Notes under the pieces: model-generated
Databases searched by the model: none
The model's input: only the letters and a program-made list of their open reading frames with translations
What the model was told of the DNA's origin: nothing
Assembly: GCA_902586885.1 (NCBI GenBank)
Contig: CACIJG010000003.1
Span: forward strand, 56,758 to 120,757
Direction: 5' to 3'
Origin: an uncultured Alphaproteobacteria bacterium
Lineage (GTDB): Bacteria > Pseudomonadota > Alphaproteobacteria > Rhodobacterales > Rhodobacteraceae
DNA length: 64,000 bases
In this document: positions 1-6,535 of the stretch, piece after piece
Layout of the letters: each line of letters opens with the position of its first letter
Position numbering within the stretch: the first letter of the stretch is position 1
Translations under genes and position numbers: made by a program

Positions 1-411
1 TAAGCAGTCATTAAAATTAGATTTTTTGCACTGTTCTGCTAAACGTGCATTAATTTCAATCTCTTTTTTTGATAATGAGGGAAATACCAGATAAGTGAAG
101 GTATGCGCTATTTTATATCCCGAATTTTTGGCAATAGTAAGCCATAAAAATGCTGTCTTTGGTCTGTAATAAAGACTTTCAGGTTCTGACAAAACTGCAC
201 CTAGATAAAAGGCGCCTTGGGCATCACCATTCAGTGCTCTGGCACAAGCAATCTTCACCAATCGATCGTCATCATGGCGAGCATAGAGATATTCTAACTG
301 ATCCATACGAGCATCTTTAAAATCATGTGCTCTTCCTACAGAACTCAAAAAAAGCAATAAAAGAAAGATTAAGACGAGAAAATAAGAGATGGAAAATGGT
401 TTATTACTCAT
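1..411 (-). CDS. Secreted SEL1-like repeat protein, N-terminal part (runs off window)
   Basis: Reading leftward from an ATG at 411, the frame stays open to base 1, so only the first 137 residues are seen. The start has a short basic stretch and a long hydrophobic segment (FLVLIFLLLLFLSSVG) ending GRAHD, a plausible signal peptide. The mature part contains a tetratricopeptide/SEL1-like unit with the pattern GDAQGAFYLGAVL followed by TAFLWLTIAKNSG, as in SEL1 alpha-solenoids that usually mediate protein-protein contacts in the periplasm. The ATG overlaps the end of the 73-residue gene by 8 bases, suggesting the same transcript. Function is unknown. Confidence 0.7.
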   Translation of the reverse strand, partial: MSNKPFSISYFLVLIFLLLLFLSSVGRAHDFKDARMDQLEYLYARHDDDRLVKIACARALNGDAQGAFYLGAVLSEPESLYYRPKTAFLWLTIAKNSGYKIAHTFTYLVFPSLSKKEIEINARLAEQCKKSNFNDCL

Positions 412-625
412 CTTCTGATGTCCTCTTTGGGAAAGATATTTTTTTTAAACTGGTTTCCAACTGAACATTAACTTCTCCCGAGAGATATCTTCCCCAGGCA
501 ATTATAAGTAAGTTGGTGATGGTATCAGTTCGTTTAAGAGACTCTTTTTCAAGAGACCTAAGAAAAAATTCTGGTATCCAAATAGGCACATAAATTGGCT
601 GTTTCTTATTATTTTTTTCACTCAT
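404..625 (-). CDS. Small ribbon-helix-helix-like protein, 73 aa
   Basis: A 73-residue protein with a clear ribosome binding site (GGAG, 7 bases before ATG). Residues 11-50 have a short strand (IYVPIWIP) followed by two amphipathic helices separated by a polar turn (LKRTDTIT). This resembles a ribbon-helix-helix fold, the usual DNA-binding fold of small repressors and antitoxins. That assignment is an inference from pattern only, and no family is recognised with certainty. It is the next gene after the DUF2130 nuclease and overlaps the following SEL1-like gene by 8 bases, so it belongs to the leftward cassette. Confidence 0.6.
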   Translation of the reverse strand: MSEKNNKKQPIYVPIWIPEFFLRSLEKESLKRTDTITNLLIIAWGRYLSGEVNVQLETSLKKISFPKRTSEDE

Positions 626-659
626 TTTTTCTCCGTATTTGCTTAAAATTAAATTTCAT

Positions 660-1847
660 TTAACCTATTGAGGCTTGGACATCTTTTTCAATTAATCCTA
701 TTTCTTCTTCTATAAGCTTAAAATCACCAGGCTCACCCTGAGATTCCAGAACGCCAAGGAAACCCATGACCACACTCTCCTGATCATCTAACTGCTGCTC
801 GCGATTGGCCCATATTTTTTTCATATAAGCCTTCTCAAGATGGAGTTGTTCTCGAATTTTTTTATGTTGTTCAAAGAGCTTTTTTAATTGTCTTGCAAAA
901 TTTTCAGATTTAAAAAACTCGTATACCCGTACTGCTTTTTCGTTCTTGTTTTCACCAATTTTATTAAGTCGATATTCGCCTAAAATTCGTGTTCTCAAAA
1001 TTACTAAAACAGCCCTAAGATCATTAAATCCAACAATAAAAATTCCCTTATGAATGAAATCAAATTGCTCTTTGGGAAGCGTATATGAGACAATTACACC
1101 TAAAGCGACACTGTTATCATGCATGTCACCCTCAAGCTTATTAACCCAAGATTTTTGAAAGGAACCTGTTGTAGTTTTAACTTCTATAAGAATATTACCA
1201 ATTATATTTTGGTTATAAGCTACACCTTGTAAGAAATCAGCTCCTCTTTGTCCCTTCTTAAATTGAGTTACTTTATCCCATGGAAAAAATTTTTTTATTA
1301 AATCATGTATATAATTTTGCCCTATCTCACCTTGGACTTCCTGAGACATTGATTTTGACTCTAATTGGAGCTTCGCTATTTTGTTCCTAAGGTTCTTATT
1401 ATCTTCACGCTCCTTGTTTAACTCTAAGTTGCTCTCTAGCTTTCCTTTATCATCATTGGCTTTAAACTCTTCTTTGAATTTCTGAAGGTGCTCGTCAGAC
1501 TCTTTTTTTAATATTGGTAAAAGTTCTTTCCTGATTTCTGCTTTCATTTTTTTTCTCGTAGACTTTTTTTGGCGAAGCTTTTTTTGAAGTGCGAGAATGG
1601 TTTGCTCACTCTCTGAGTTTTCGTCCAATAAGTCTGAAACAGTTTTTCTTCCAGCCTCTTTTCCCTGCTTTATACCCTTCTGAAGTGCTTTAAGTTCTCT
1701 ACTCTCAGTATCGCTCTCCATCTCTGATAGCTTTTTCTCAAACTCAATTCGCGTGTCTGCCAATTGTGACTCTGCCTCGGCAAAAATAGGATTGGTAAAT
1801 TGATGCTGACAGTTAGGACATTTGATAGACTTGTGATCGTGTTCCAT
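660..1847 (-). CDS. DUF2130 family coiled-coil PD-(D/E)XK nuclease-like protein
   Basis: The 395-residue protein begins with a zinc-knuckle pair (C10, C13), followed by a long charged coiled coil (about 25-170) and then a restriction-endonuclease-like core. Visible core residues are GAD (202-204), Q207, E222-x-K224 and a W234...K237-L...D241 block, the conserved pattern of DUF2130 proteins, which are predicted PD-(D/E)XK nucleases. The order D-x(n)-E-x-K is intact, so it may be catalytically active on DNA or RNA. It has its own ribosome binding site (AGAGGA) and lies 47 bases after the helicase B gene, consistent with a nuclease partner of the split HNH-helicase. Substrate is unknown. Confidence 0.8.
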   Translation of the reverse strand: MEHDHKSIKCPNCQHQFTNPIFAEAESQLADTRIEFEKKLSEMESDTESRELKALQKGIKQGKEAGRKTVSDLLDENSESEQTILALQKKLRQKKSTRKKMKAEIRKELLPILKKESDEHLQKFKEEFKANDDKGKLESNLELNKEREDNKNLRNKIAKLQLESKSMSQEVQGEIGQNYIHDLIKKFFPWDKVTQFKKGQRGADFLQGVAYNQNIIGNILIEVKTTTGSFQKSWVNKLEGDMHDNSVALGVIVSYTLPKEQFDFIHKGIFIVGFNDLRAVLVILRTRILGEYRLNKIGENKNEKAVRVYEFFKSENFARQLKKLFEQHKKIREQLHLEKAYMKKIWANREQQLDDQESVVMGFLGVLESQGEPGDFKLIEEEIGLIEKDVQASIG

Positions 1848-1881
1848 ATGTAATTCCTCTATTGAAAATTTGTCGGTAGCT

Positions 1882-1905
1882 AGAGCCCTTTTTGTTATGG
1901 GCTCT
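1882..1905 (-). other. Hairpin across the helicase B stop codon
   Basis: A perfect 7-base stem (AGAGCCC at 1882-1888 with GGGCTCT at 1899-1905, 10-base loop) spans the stop codon of helicase B (1895-1897). Leftward transcription gives no U-tract after it, so it is not a classical intrinsic terminator. It could be an mRNA processing or attenuation structure setting the ratio of helicase B to the DUF2130 gene. This is inferred from sequence only. Confidence 0.4.
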
Positions 1906-3052
1906 TGCTATATTTTTTTATTAATGTTGCTAAAGCTGTCATTCCCTCTGGAGGAATCTGCTGCACAATTTTTATAAGGTTTGGATTTCCTGAATAAAGA
2001 ATGTCGCTTTTCATCGATTGGAAAAGTTTCGAGCCCTCGATGGCATCCTTATCGGAGATATCAATTCCCCTACATATTACGCCGTGCCTCCAAGCATTTT
2101 TATAATCGACTTGAAATGAGGTGGTTTGTAAAGTTCCACAATTAGCACAAATAATAGATTTCTGAGGCATAAGGCTGGAGCACTTTGAGCAACTTTTGTA
2201 ATTAACTTTTGCTGAAGAAGGAAATACAGTTCCGCAAAATGAACAGTTTTTGTCAGACATTGCGCATTGCTGATGACAAGAAGGACATTTTTTTGTTGAT
2301 GGAGCTCTAGTAATTTTGGGTGGCACATGGGCCATTTCTTCCTCAATTCGCCGAGCATACTTCTGAAATATCTCTAGCATCGGCATTAAAAAATATGCCC
2401 TTGTAATGTCATCCTTATCGATCATTCTGACTACACGGCCCAAAGCCTGTCTGAAGTACAATTCAGTTTTTGAGTGCGGCATATAAATGCAACAAGCTAA
2501 AAGGGGAATATCAACTCCCTCGGAAACCATGTTGGGACTGATAATCCATTTTTTATTTGAATTTCTGAACCTGCCTATCAATTTGTCTGCGTTTGGAAGA
2601 CTACTGTTGCAATTAATAGGCTTTTCACCTGTCAGCAAATGTACCAATTCAGTTGCATAATTAGCAAAAAAAATAGATGGGACGACCCAAAGACCTTTTG
2701 CATTTGGTATGTCGTAACGTATTTTTGTGAGCTCAGCATCAGCCTGTTGAAACATAGCTGCATGATATGAATACAAATCAGGTTTTCCAAACTTGTCAAA
2801 GTTTGGTGTATATGCCAAATTCTCGTAATCTATCGATTTTTTAATCGATTTATTTATGAGCCCTTTTAGGGCCTTGGGTATTTTGGGGTTTTTTCCTCCC
2901 TCAACTATGACCCTACTTTTGCCAATATCAACTTCAAATTTTGAGGTAAAAACATCAAAAGTTGTGGCTCTACAGGACTCTCCAATAGCGTCTCCATATG
3001 TATGTTGAAAAACGCCAGCGCTAGGATGGTTAATAGCATTTGTTGCAATCAT
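1895..3052 (-). CDS. SF2 helicase C-terminal subunit with double zinc ribbons (helicase B)
   Basis: This 385-residue protein carries the second RecA-like domain of an SF2 helicase without the first. Motif V is seen as NMVSEGVDIP (174-183) and motif VI as RQALGRVVR (201-209). After it come two zinc ribbons with CxxC pairs at C256/C259 with C270/C273 and C288/C291 with C302/C305, a probable nucleic-acid or protein contact module. It starts on ATG at 3052, overlapping the TAA of helicase A by one base (TAATG). An AAGGGAG ribosome binding site lies inside the end of helicase A, 10 bases before the ATG. With helicase A it reconstitutes one full helicase. An ancient split or a fixed frameshift are the alternatives. 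Confidence 0.82.
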   Translation of the reverse strand: MIATNAINHPSAGVFQHTYGDAIGESCRATTFDVFTSKFEVDIGKSRVIVEGGKNPKIPKALKGLINKSIKKSIDYENLAYTPNFDKFGKPDLYSYHAAMFQQADAELTKIRYDIPNAKGLWVVPSIFFANYATELVHLLTGEKPINCNSSLPNADKLIGRFRNSNKKWIISPNMVSEGVDIPLLACCIYMPHSKTELYFRQALGRVVRMIDKDDITRAYFLMPMLEIFQKYARRIEEEMAHVPPKITRAPSTKKCPSCHQQCAMSDKNCSFCGTVFPSSAKVNYKSCSKCSSLMPQKSIICANCGTLQTTSFQVDYKNAWRHGVICRGIDISDKDAIEGSKLFQSMKSDILYSGNPNLIKIVQQIPPEGMTALATLIKKYSKSP

Positions 3053-3828
3053 TATAATGTAGCTCCCTTCTCATTAAAATGTAACCAGACAGTCTCATTT
3101 CCATCAGATCGAACTGGTGTTCCTGTCAAAATTAGAATTCGCTTTGTATCTCTAAAGGCATTATCTGCACTTTTCCCCCAAGCAGCCTCCTTAGCTGCAT
3201 GATGATGCTCATCACAAACAAGAAGTACATTATGTTTTTGGCAGACTTTCTGAAAAGCCTCCTTAAGATTTTGTATTGAGCTCCAGGTACAACAGAGATC
3301 AATTCCAAAATCCTCAATATCACAGTCTGATCCAGTTACTTTTGTCATTGGCCGACCAGTAATTCTAGTAAACTGCGCAGCGCTTTGATTAGCTATTTCG
3401 TTGCGTGGCATAACCTTGATAACCCTATCGATCTCTCCCCTATCAATAAGTGCTTGCGCCATAAAACTAGCTAGTGCTGTTTTGCCCGACCCAGGCGCTG
3501 TGTTAACCACGAATATTTTATTCTCAGGCTTGTTATCAGCAGAATACCAGTCAAGGCCTTGTCTTAGGCATTTCTCCTGCCACTCTCTCATTTTAATTTT
3601 TGGTGCTTTTGTTTGCTTCATATATGTAGATGCTCCCTTTTTAATGTTGCAAGACTCACATAAGGCTTGTCCGTTCATAAGTGTTGTTTTTCCCCCTTTA
3701 GAGAAAGGATGAATATGATCAGCGTGAAATGATCCCAACAAAGGCTTCGAGCAGATCTCGCATTGATTTCCTGCTAAAATCCTAAGGATCTTCCTGGATC
3801 GCTGTGAAAATCTCCTAGTCATTTTCAT
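3052..3828 (-). CDS. HNH nuclease fused to SF2 helicase N-terminal domain (helicase A)
   Basis: A 258-residue protein with an HNH endonuclease at the N-terminus: C23/C26, H35-A-D-H38, N52 and C57/C60 form the zinc-coordinated beta-beta-alpha core. The first RecA-like domain of an SF2 helicase follows: Walker A APGSGKT (111-117), DEHH box (206-209) and motif III TGTP (235-238). The protein stops right after motif III, exactly between the two RecA lobes. The second lobe is encoded by the next gene, which is translationally coupled. ATG at 3828 is preferred to the TTG just upstream. Together the pair looks like a DNA translocating nuclease of the restriction or defence type. Confidence 0.82.
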   Translation of the reverse strand: MKMTRRFSQRSRKILRILAGNQCEICSKPLLGSFHADHIHPFSKGGKTTLMNGQALCESCNIKKGASTYMKQTKAPKIKMREWQEKCLRQGLDWYSADNKPENKIFVVNTAPGSGKTALASFMAQALIDRGEIDRVIKVMPRNEIANQSAAQFTRITGRPMTKVTGSDCDIEDFGIDLCCTWSSIQNLKEAFQKVCQKHNVLLVCDEHHHAAKEAAWGKSADNAFRDTKRILILTGTPVRSDGNETVWLHFNEKGATL

Positions 3829-4114
3829 CAAAGTAGTATTCAGTTACCTTTAAACTGTTTATTGGAAGTTCAGATGGGGGTGTACATTGAGTAGTCCTGT
3901 TGATCCGTTGAAGAGCTCTAGCCATCGGAACTTCACGAGATTTAATAACAAACGCTTTTTTTCTAAGCCTCGAAATTTCAACAGTTAAATTTCTCACTCC
4001 TAATAGAAGTTGAGCTTCTAAGTAAGTTATGGGCTGCCCTGAAAAGAGATGTTCATGCAGAGCATTAACACCACTATATCTAATTGCGTTGTTCTCAGAT
4101 TCCTGAGTTTCCAT
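3815..4114 (-). CDS. Small winged helix-turn-helix protein, 99 aa
   Basis: Residues 18-57 show the pattern LFSGQPITYLEAQLLLG followed by LTVEISRLRKKAFVIKS. This matches the small helix-turn-helix domain common in phages and mobile DNA, where 'I T x x E A' begins the first helix and 'I x x L R' the recognition helix. It probably binds DNA and may control the leftward cassette. The ribosome binding site is AGGAGA, 8 bases before ATG. Its last 14 bases overlap the helicase A start, so it is in the same transcript. Confidence 0.65.
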   Translation of the reverse strand: METQESENNAIRYSGVNALHEHLFSGQPITYLEAQLLLGVRNLTVEISRLRKKAFVIKSREVPMARALQRINRTTQCTPPSELPINSLKVTEYYFDEND

Positions 4115-4128
4115 ATTGTTTCTCCTAT

Positions 4129-4455
4129 TTAATGATTAATTAAGCGATTTATACGGTCTGACACAGCGACATCATTAAATCCATCCGCGTTGTCATCTCG
4201 ACAATGTTCCCTGCACAAAGACCAGGGTTTGTTGGTGATTACGTCGTATACATTTCGACTGTGATAACCGCCTCTAAAAGGGTTATCTTTAATGATCGAT
4301 CTAGAAATTTTTCCATGATGCGCTTCAATTATTCCGTTAGCTGCATCAATTAACTCTAGCTCATCGAATGTATCAGAAAATTGCTCTATCAATACATTCA
4401 ACACGCTATAAAAGAGTTTAGCTTGGTTTGAACGAAAACCGTTACTGAAAATCAT
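4129..4455 (-). CDS. Hypothetical protein, 108 aa
   Basis: A small protein of unknown family with a strong ribosome binding site (AAAGGAGA) before its ATG. It is rich in aromatic, His and Asn residues toward the C-terminus (HHGKISRSIIKDNPFRGGYHSR, here split as HHGKISRSI and NPFRGGYHSR, about 71-94) and has one Cys-His cluster (C-R-E-H-C). No membrane segment or signal peptide is seen. It lies 14 bases upstream of the winged-helix gene in the leftward cassette. No function can be assigned. Confidence 0.6.
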   Translation of the reverse strand: MIFSNGFRSNQAKLFYSVLNVLIEQFSDTFDELELIDAANGIIEAHHGKISRSIIKDNPFRGGYHSRNVYDVITNKPWSLCREHCRDDNADGFNDVAVSDRINRLINH

Positions 4456-4548
4456 TTGTTTCTCCTTTAGAATTGGCTCCTTCTTTTCAATAAATGTCCA
4501 AACTAAAGGGTTTTATATTTCTAGCTCATTCTCATCCTTCTTACTAAC

Positions 4549-4842
4549 TTAATGATATCTATTACTCTCTTCAGAATCTGATGAAAGCTGCTCTTCTAGT
4601 TCACAACCAACTCTTTTGTCACACGCATAAAGAAATGCAGAAAGAATAATTTGCATTCCCATTAAGGGAATTTTTTTATTTTGATCCAAAGCAATTGAGG
4701 AAGCAACATAGGCTAAGCCAAAGCAAATTCTTGAATAGTCTCCTTTGGACTCCCTAATAAGGTAATTTGTTTGGTCTAAAATTTGGTCGACATATTTAAA
4801 GCCAAAACTTTTATCGCGTGGATCATCTTGTCTGTTATTCAA
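4549..4842 (-). CDS. Hypothetical protein, 97 aa, first gene of leftward cassette
   Basis: An alpha-helical small protein with a mildly hydrophobic middle (about 40-75: FGLAYVASSIAL and MGMQIILSAFLYAC) but no convincing membrane segment, and an acidic Ser-rich tail. The start is TTG at 4842, supported by GGAGG five bases upstream. An out-of-frame ATG at 4846 would give only three codons. It follows the strong leftward promoter at 4881-4908, so it is the promoter-proximal gene of the cassette. The family is not recognised. Confidence 0.6.
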   Translation of the reverse strand: MNNRQDDPRDKSFGFKYVDQILDQTNYLIRESKGDYSRICFGLAYVASSIALDQNKKIPLMGMQIILSAFLYACDKRVGCELEEQLSSDSEESNRYH

Positions 4843-4880
4843 TCATTCCTCCAAAAGGGTAAATCGTTGCTTACAGGGGT

Positions 4881-4908
4881 TATATAATATACCGATGTAG
4901 CATGTCAA
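4881..4908 (-). promoter_or_regulatory. Sigma70-type promoter for the leftward cassette
   Basis: On the minus strand a perfect TTGACA (complement of 4903-4908) is followed after 16 bases by TATATA (complement of 4881-4886). A TATAAC two bases further on would give an 18-base spacer. It reads toward the 97-residue gene whose start lies about 40 bases downstream. This is the best housekeeping promoter match noticed in the accessory region. Confidence 0.6.
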
Positions 4909-4996
4909 CACCTATGGGTAAACTTTTTTTCAATTCATGAATTATTCGCTCACTTTTTTTAATTTAAAAATTTTTTATTCAATTTTTTCAATAGTT

Positions 4997-5034
4997 TATA
5001 ATAAATTGACTTTTTTTAATATTTGAGCTATTTT
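4997..5034 (+). promoter_or_regulatory. Possible promoter of the CARF cassette
   Basis: Two overlapping candidates read rightward: a perfect TATAAT at 4997-5002 with a poor -35, or TTGACT (5006-5011) with TATTTT (5029-5034) at 17-base spacing. The second would start transcription near 5041, between the upstream TTG and the ATG at 5071. No sigma54-type GG/GC promoter is seen. The surrounding 4921-5040 is nearly all A and T, so chance matches are likely. Confidence 0.3.
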
Positions 5035-5070
5035 TTTCACACAAGAGTAATTTTGCAAGGATTTTTTACT

Positions 5071-6531
5071 ATGGATGAAAAAAAAATACTAGTTAGCTGG
5101 ATTGGAGAAAAAGACATAGATGTCATGAGGGTGATAAATAATGGTCAGGAAGAGGAGAGATCGAGCTCCCTCGCCGCTCTAGCAGAAAATCAATCTTATA
5201 AGTTCAAGAAAATTATACTTGTTCAAAACTATCGAGAGGGGGAAAAAAACAAAGAAGATACGATTAAGGAAGTGGAAGAGTACGTCACGTTCCTTAAAGA
5301 GAGGTCGACTAGCAAGAACTTGGAAATAATATCCGAGACAGTCTTATTAGAAAATCCTGTCGACATGGAAAAACTCCAGGTTATTGGCTCAAAAATTTTA
5401 ATAGATCACTGTGAAACTGATGCCACTATATATTATAACATGAGCTCAGGTACATGGGCCATGCGTTGGATGTGGTTTTTTATGTCTGAAACAGGACGTT
5501 TCCATGGAACTTTGCTTCAGGGCTCACCAGAGGCTGGGATTAAGAAGGTTACTGTTCCTTATGAACTAAGTGGAATGTATTTATTTCAAAATCAGGCAAC
5601 TAGGGAAAAAGAAAAGTTAATACATAGTTTATTTGAACCTAGACTAGAACAATCATTAGTATCTCAGAAGTTAAAAAGGTTAATTTTTAAAGCCTCGAGG
5701 GCTGCATCAACTGATTACCCTGTTTTTATACTTGCTGAAAGAGGTTGCTATTCAGACAAATTGGCAAGAGGCATTCATCAGAGTTCTACAAGAGGCAAAG
5801 AAGATAAAGTAATGCATTCTGCTGACTGTTTTTATCATTCTGCGGAAAACAATACAATTTCAGAAATTCTTTCAAGGTCTGAAGGCAGCACCATTCTTTT
5901 GGAAAATATCGACCATTTAAGTAGAATTAATCAGGAAAAATTAATCGAGAGGTTTGAGTCTCAGAACTCATTAGAGTTTCCTCGATTGATTGTGTCATCT
6001 ACCAAAACATTTGAGGATATAAAAAATCAAAGTTCTTTAAGTCCAAAGTTTGTCGATCTGGTCACACGTGTGGTTTTAAAAATACCACCTTTGAGAGATA
6101 GAGAAGAAGATCTGAAAAAGATAATTAACTATCGTTTTGATCGCCTTTGTAAGGACCAAAAAAGCTCTCTTACTCTTTCTAACGAGGCAAAAGAACAATT
6201 GATAAAACATCAATGGCCTGGAAATGACGTTGAACTAGAGAAAGCTCTTACACAACTTATACTCTTCACTGAAGGGGATACGGTAAATTATTATGACGTT
6301 GCAGAAACCCTTTTTGAATTACCAGAGATTAATACGACCACTAGTGATATGCAGGTTGAGATAAGTGAAAATTTTCGGTTAAAAGAGCATCTGGATAAAA
6401 TAGCCAAAAGATATATAATCACAGCTATGTCTGAAACTAACAGAAATAAAAGTGAAGCAGCAAAAAGACTAGGTGTATCCAGCCAGCAAACGTTAGGAAA
6501 ATGGATAAAACGACTTGGCATAGGAGGTTAG
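5071..6531 (+). CDS. RtcR-like CARF sensor with degenerate AAA+ domain and Fis-type HTH
   Basis: 486 residues in three parts. Residues 1-170 match the CARF domain of RtcR: NPVDMEKL (95-102) then IYYNMSSGTWAM (120-131), WFFMSE and GSP align in order with the E. coli protein. CARF domains bind cyclic nucleotides or RNA ends. Residues 205-420 are a sigma54-activator AAA+ fold, with IPPLRDREEDL (338-348) and WPGNDVELE (382-390). However, Walker A is replaced by ERGCYSDKLA, Walker B reads TILLENID, and the GAFTGA loop is absent, so ATP hydrolysis and sigma54 contact are unlikely. Residues 445-482 form a Fis-type helix-turn-helix. ATG 5071 (CAAGGA upstream) is preferred to TTG 5023. It probably senses a signal and controls or scaffolds the cassette. 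Confidence 0.85.
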   Translation: MDEKKILVSWIGEKDIDVMRVINNGQEEERSSSLAALAENQSYKFKKIILVQNYREGEKNKEDTIKEVEEYVTFLKERSTSKNLEIISETVLLENPVDMEKLQVIGSKILIDHCETDATIYYNMSSGTWAMRWMWFFMSETGRFHGTLLQGSPEAGIKKVTVPYELSGMYLFQNQATREKEKLIHSLFEPRLEQSLVSQKLKRLIFKASRAASTDYPVFILAERGCYSDKLARGIHQSSTRGKEDKVMHSADCFYHSAENNTISEILSRSEGSTILLENIDHLSRINQEKLIERFESQNSLEFPRLIVSSTKTFEDIKNQSSLSPKFVDLVTRVVLKIPPLRDREEDLKKIINYRFDRLCKDQKSSLTLSNEAKEQLIKHQWPGNDVELEKALTQLILFTEGDTVNYYDVAETLFELPEINTTTSDMQVEISENFRLKEHLDKIAKRYIITAMSETNRNKSEAAKRLGVSSQQTLGKWIKRLGIGG

Positions 6532-6535
6532 CGAA

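Noticed and set aside
2077-2358. Reverse-strand open frame inside helicase B
   Set aside because: It is a shadow in another frame of a gene with clear helicase and zinc-ribbon motifs, with no ribosome binding site.
1895-3828. Helicase as a frameshifted pseudogene
   Set aside because: The break lies at the RecA domain boundary, both halves keep all motifs, and the second has a well-placed ribosome binding site and TAATG coupling.
4921-5040. T/A-rich tract as a replication origin or plasmid iteron region
   Set aside because: No DnaA boxes, repeats or replication gene; A/T richness alone fits a divergent promoter region.
5023-5070. Upstream TTG start for the CARF gene (502 aa)
   Set aside because: The ATG at 5071 has CAAGGA at good spacing, the extra 16 residues are not family-like, and one candidate promoter would start transcription after 5023.
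5071-6531. CARF domain taken as evidence of a type III CRISPR system
   Set aside because: No repeat-spacer array, Cas10 or Cas6 is seen in the window; the closest match is RtcR rather than Csm6/Csx1.
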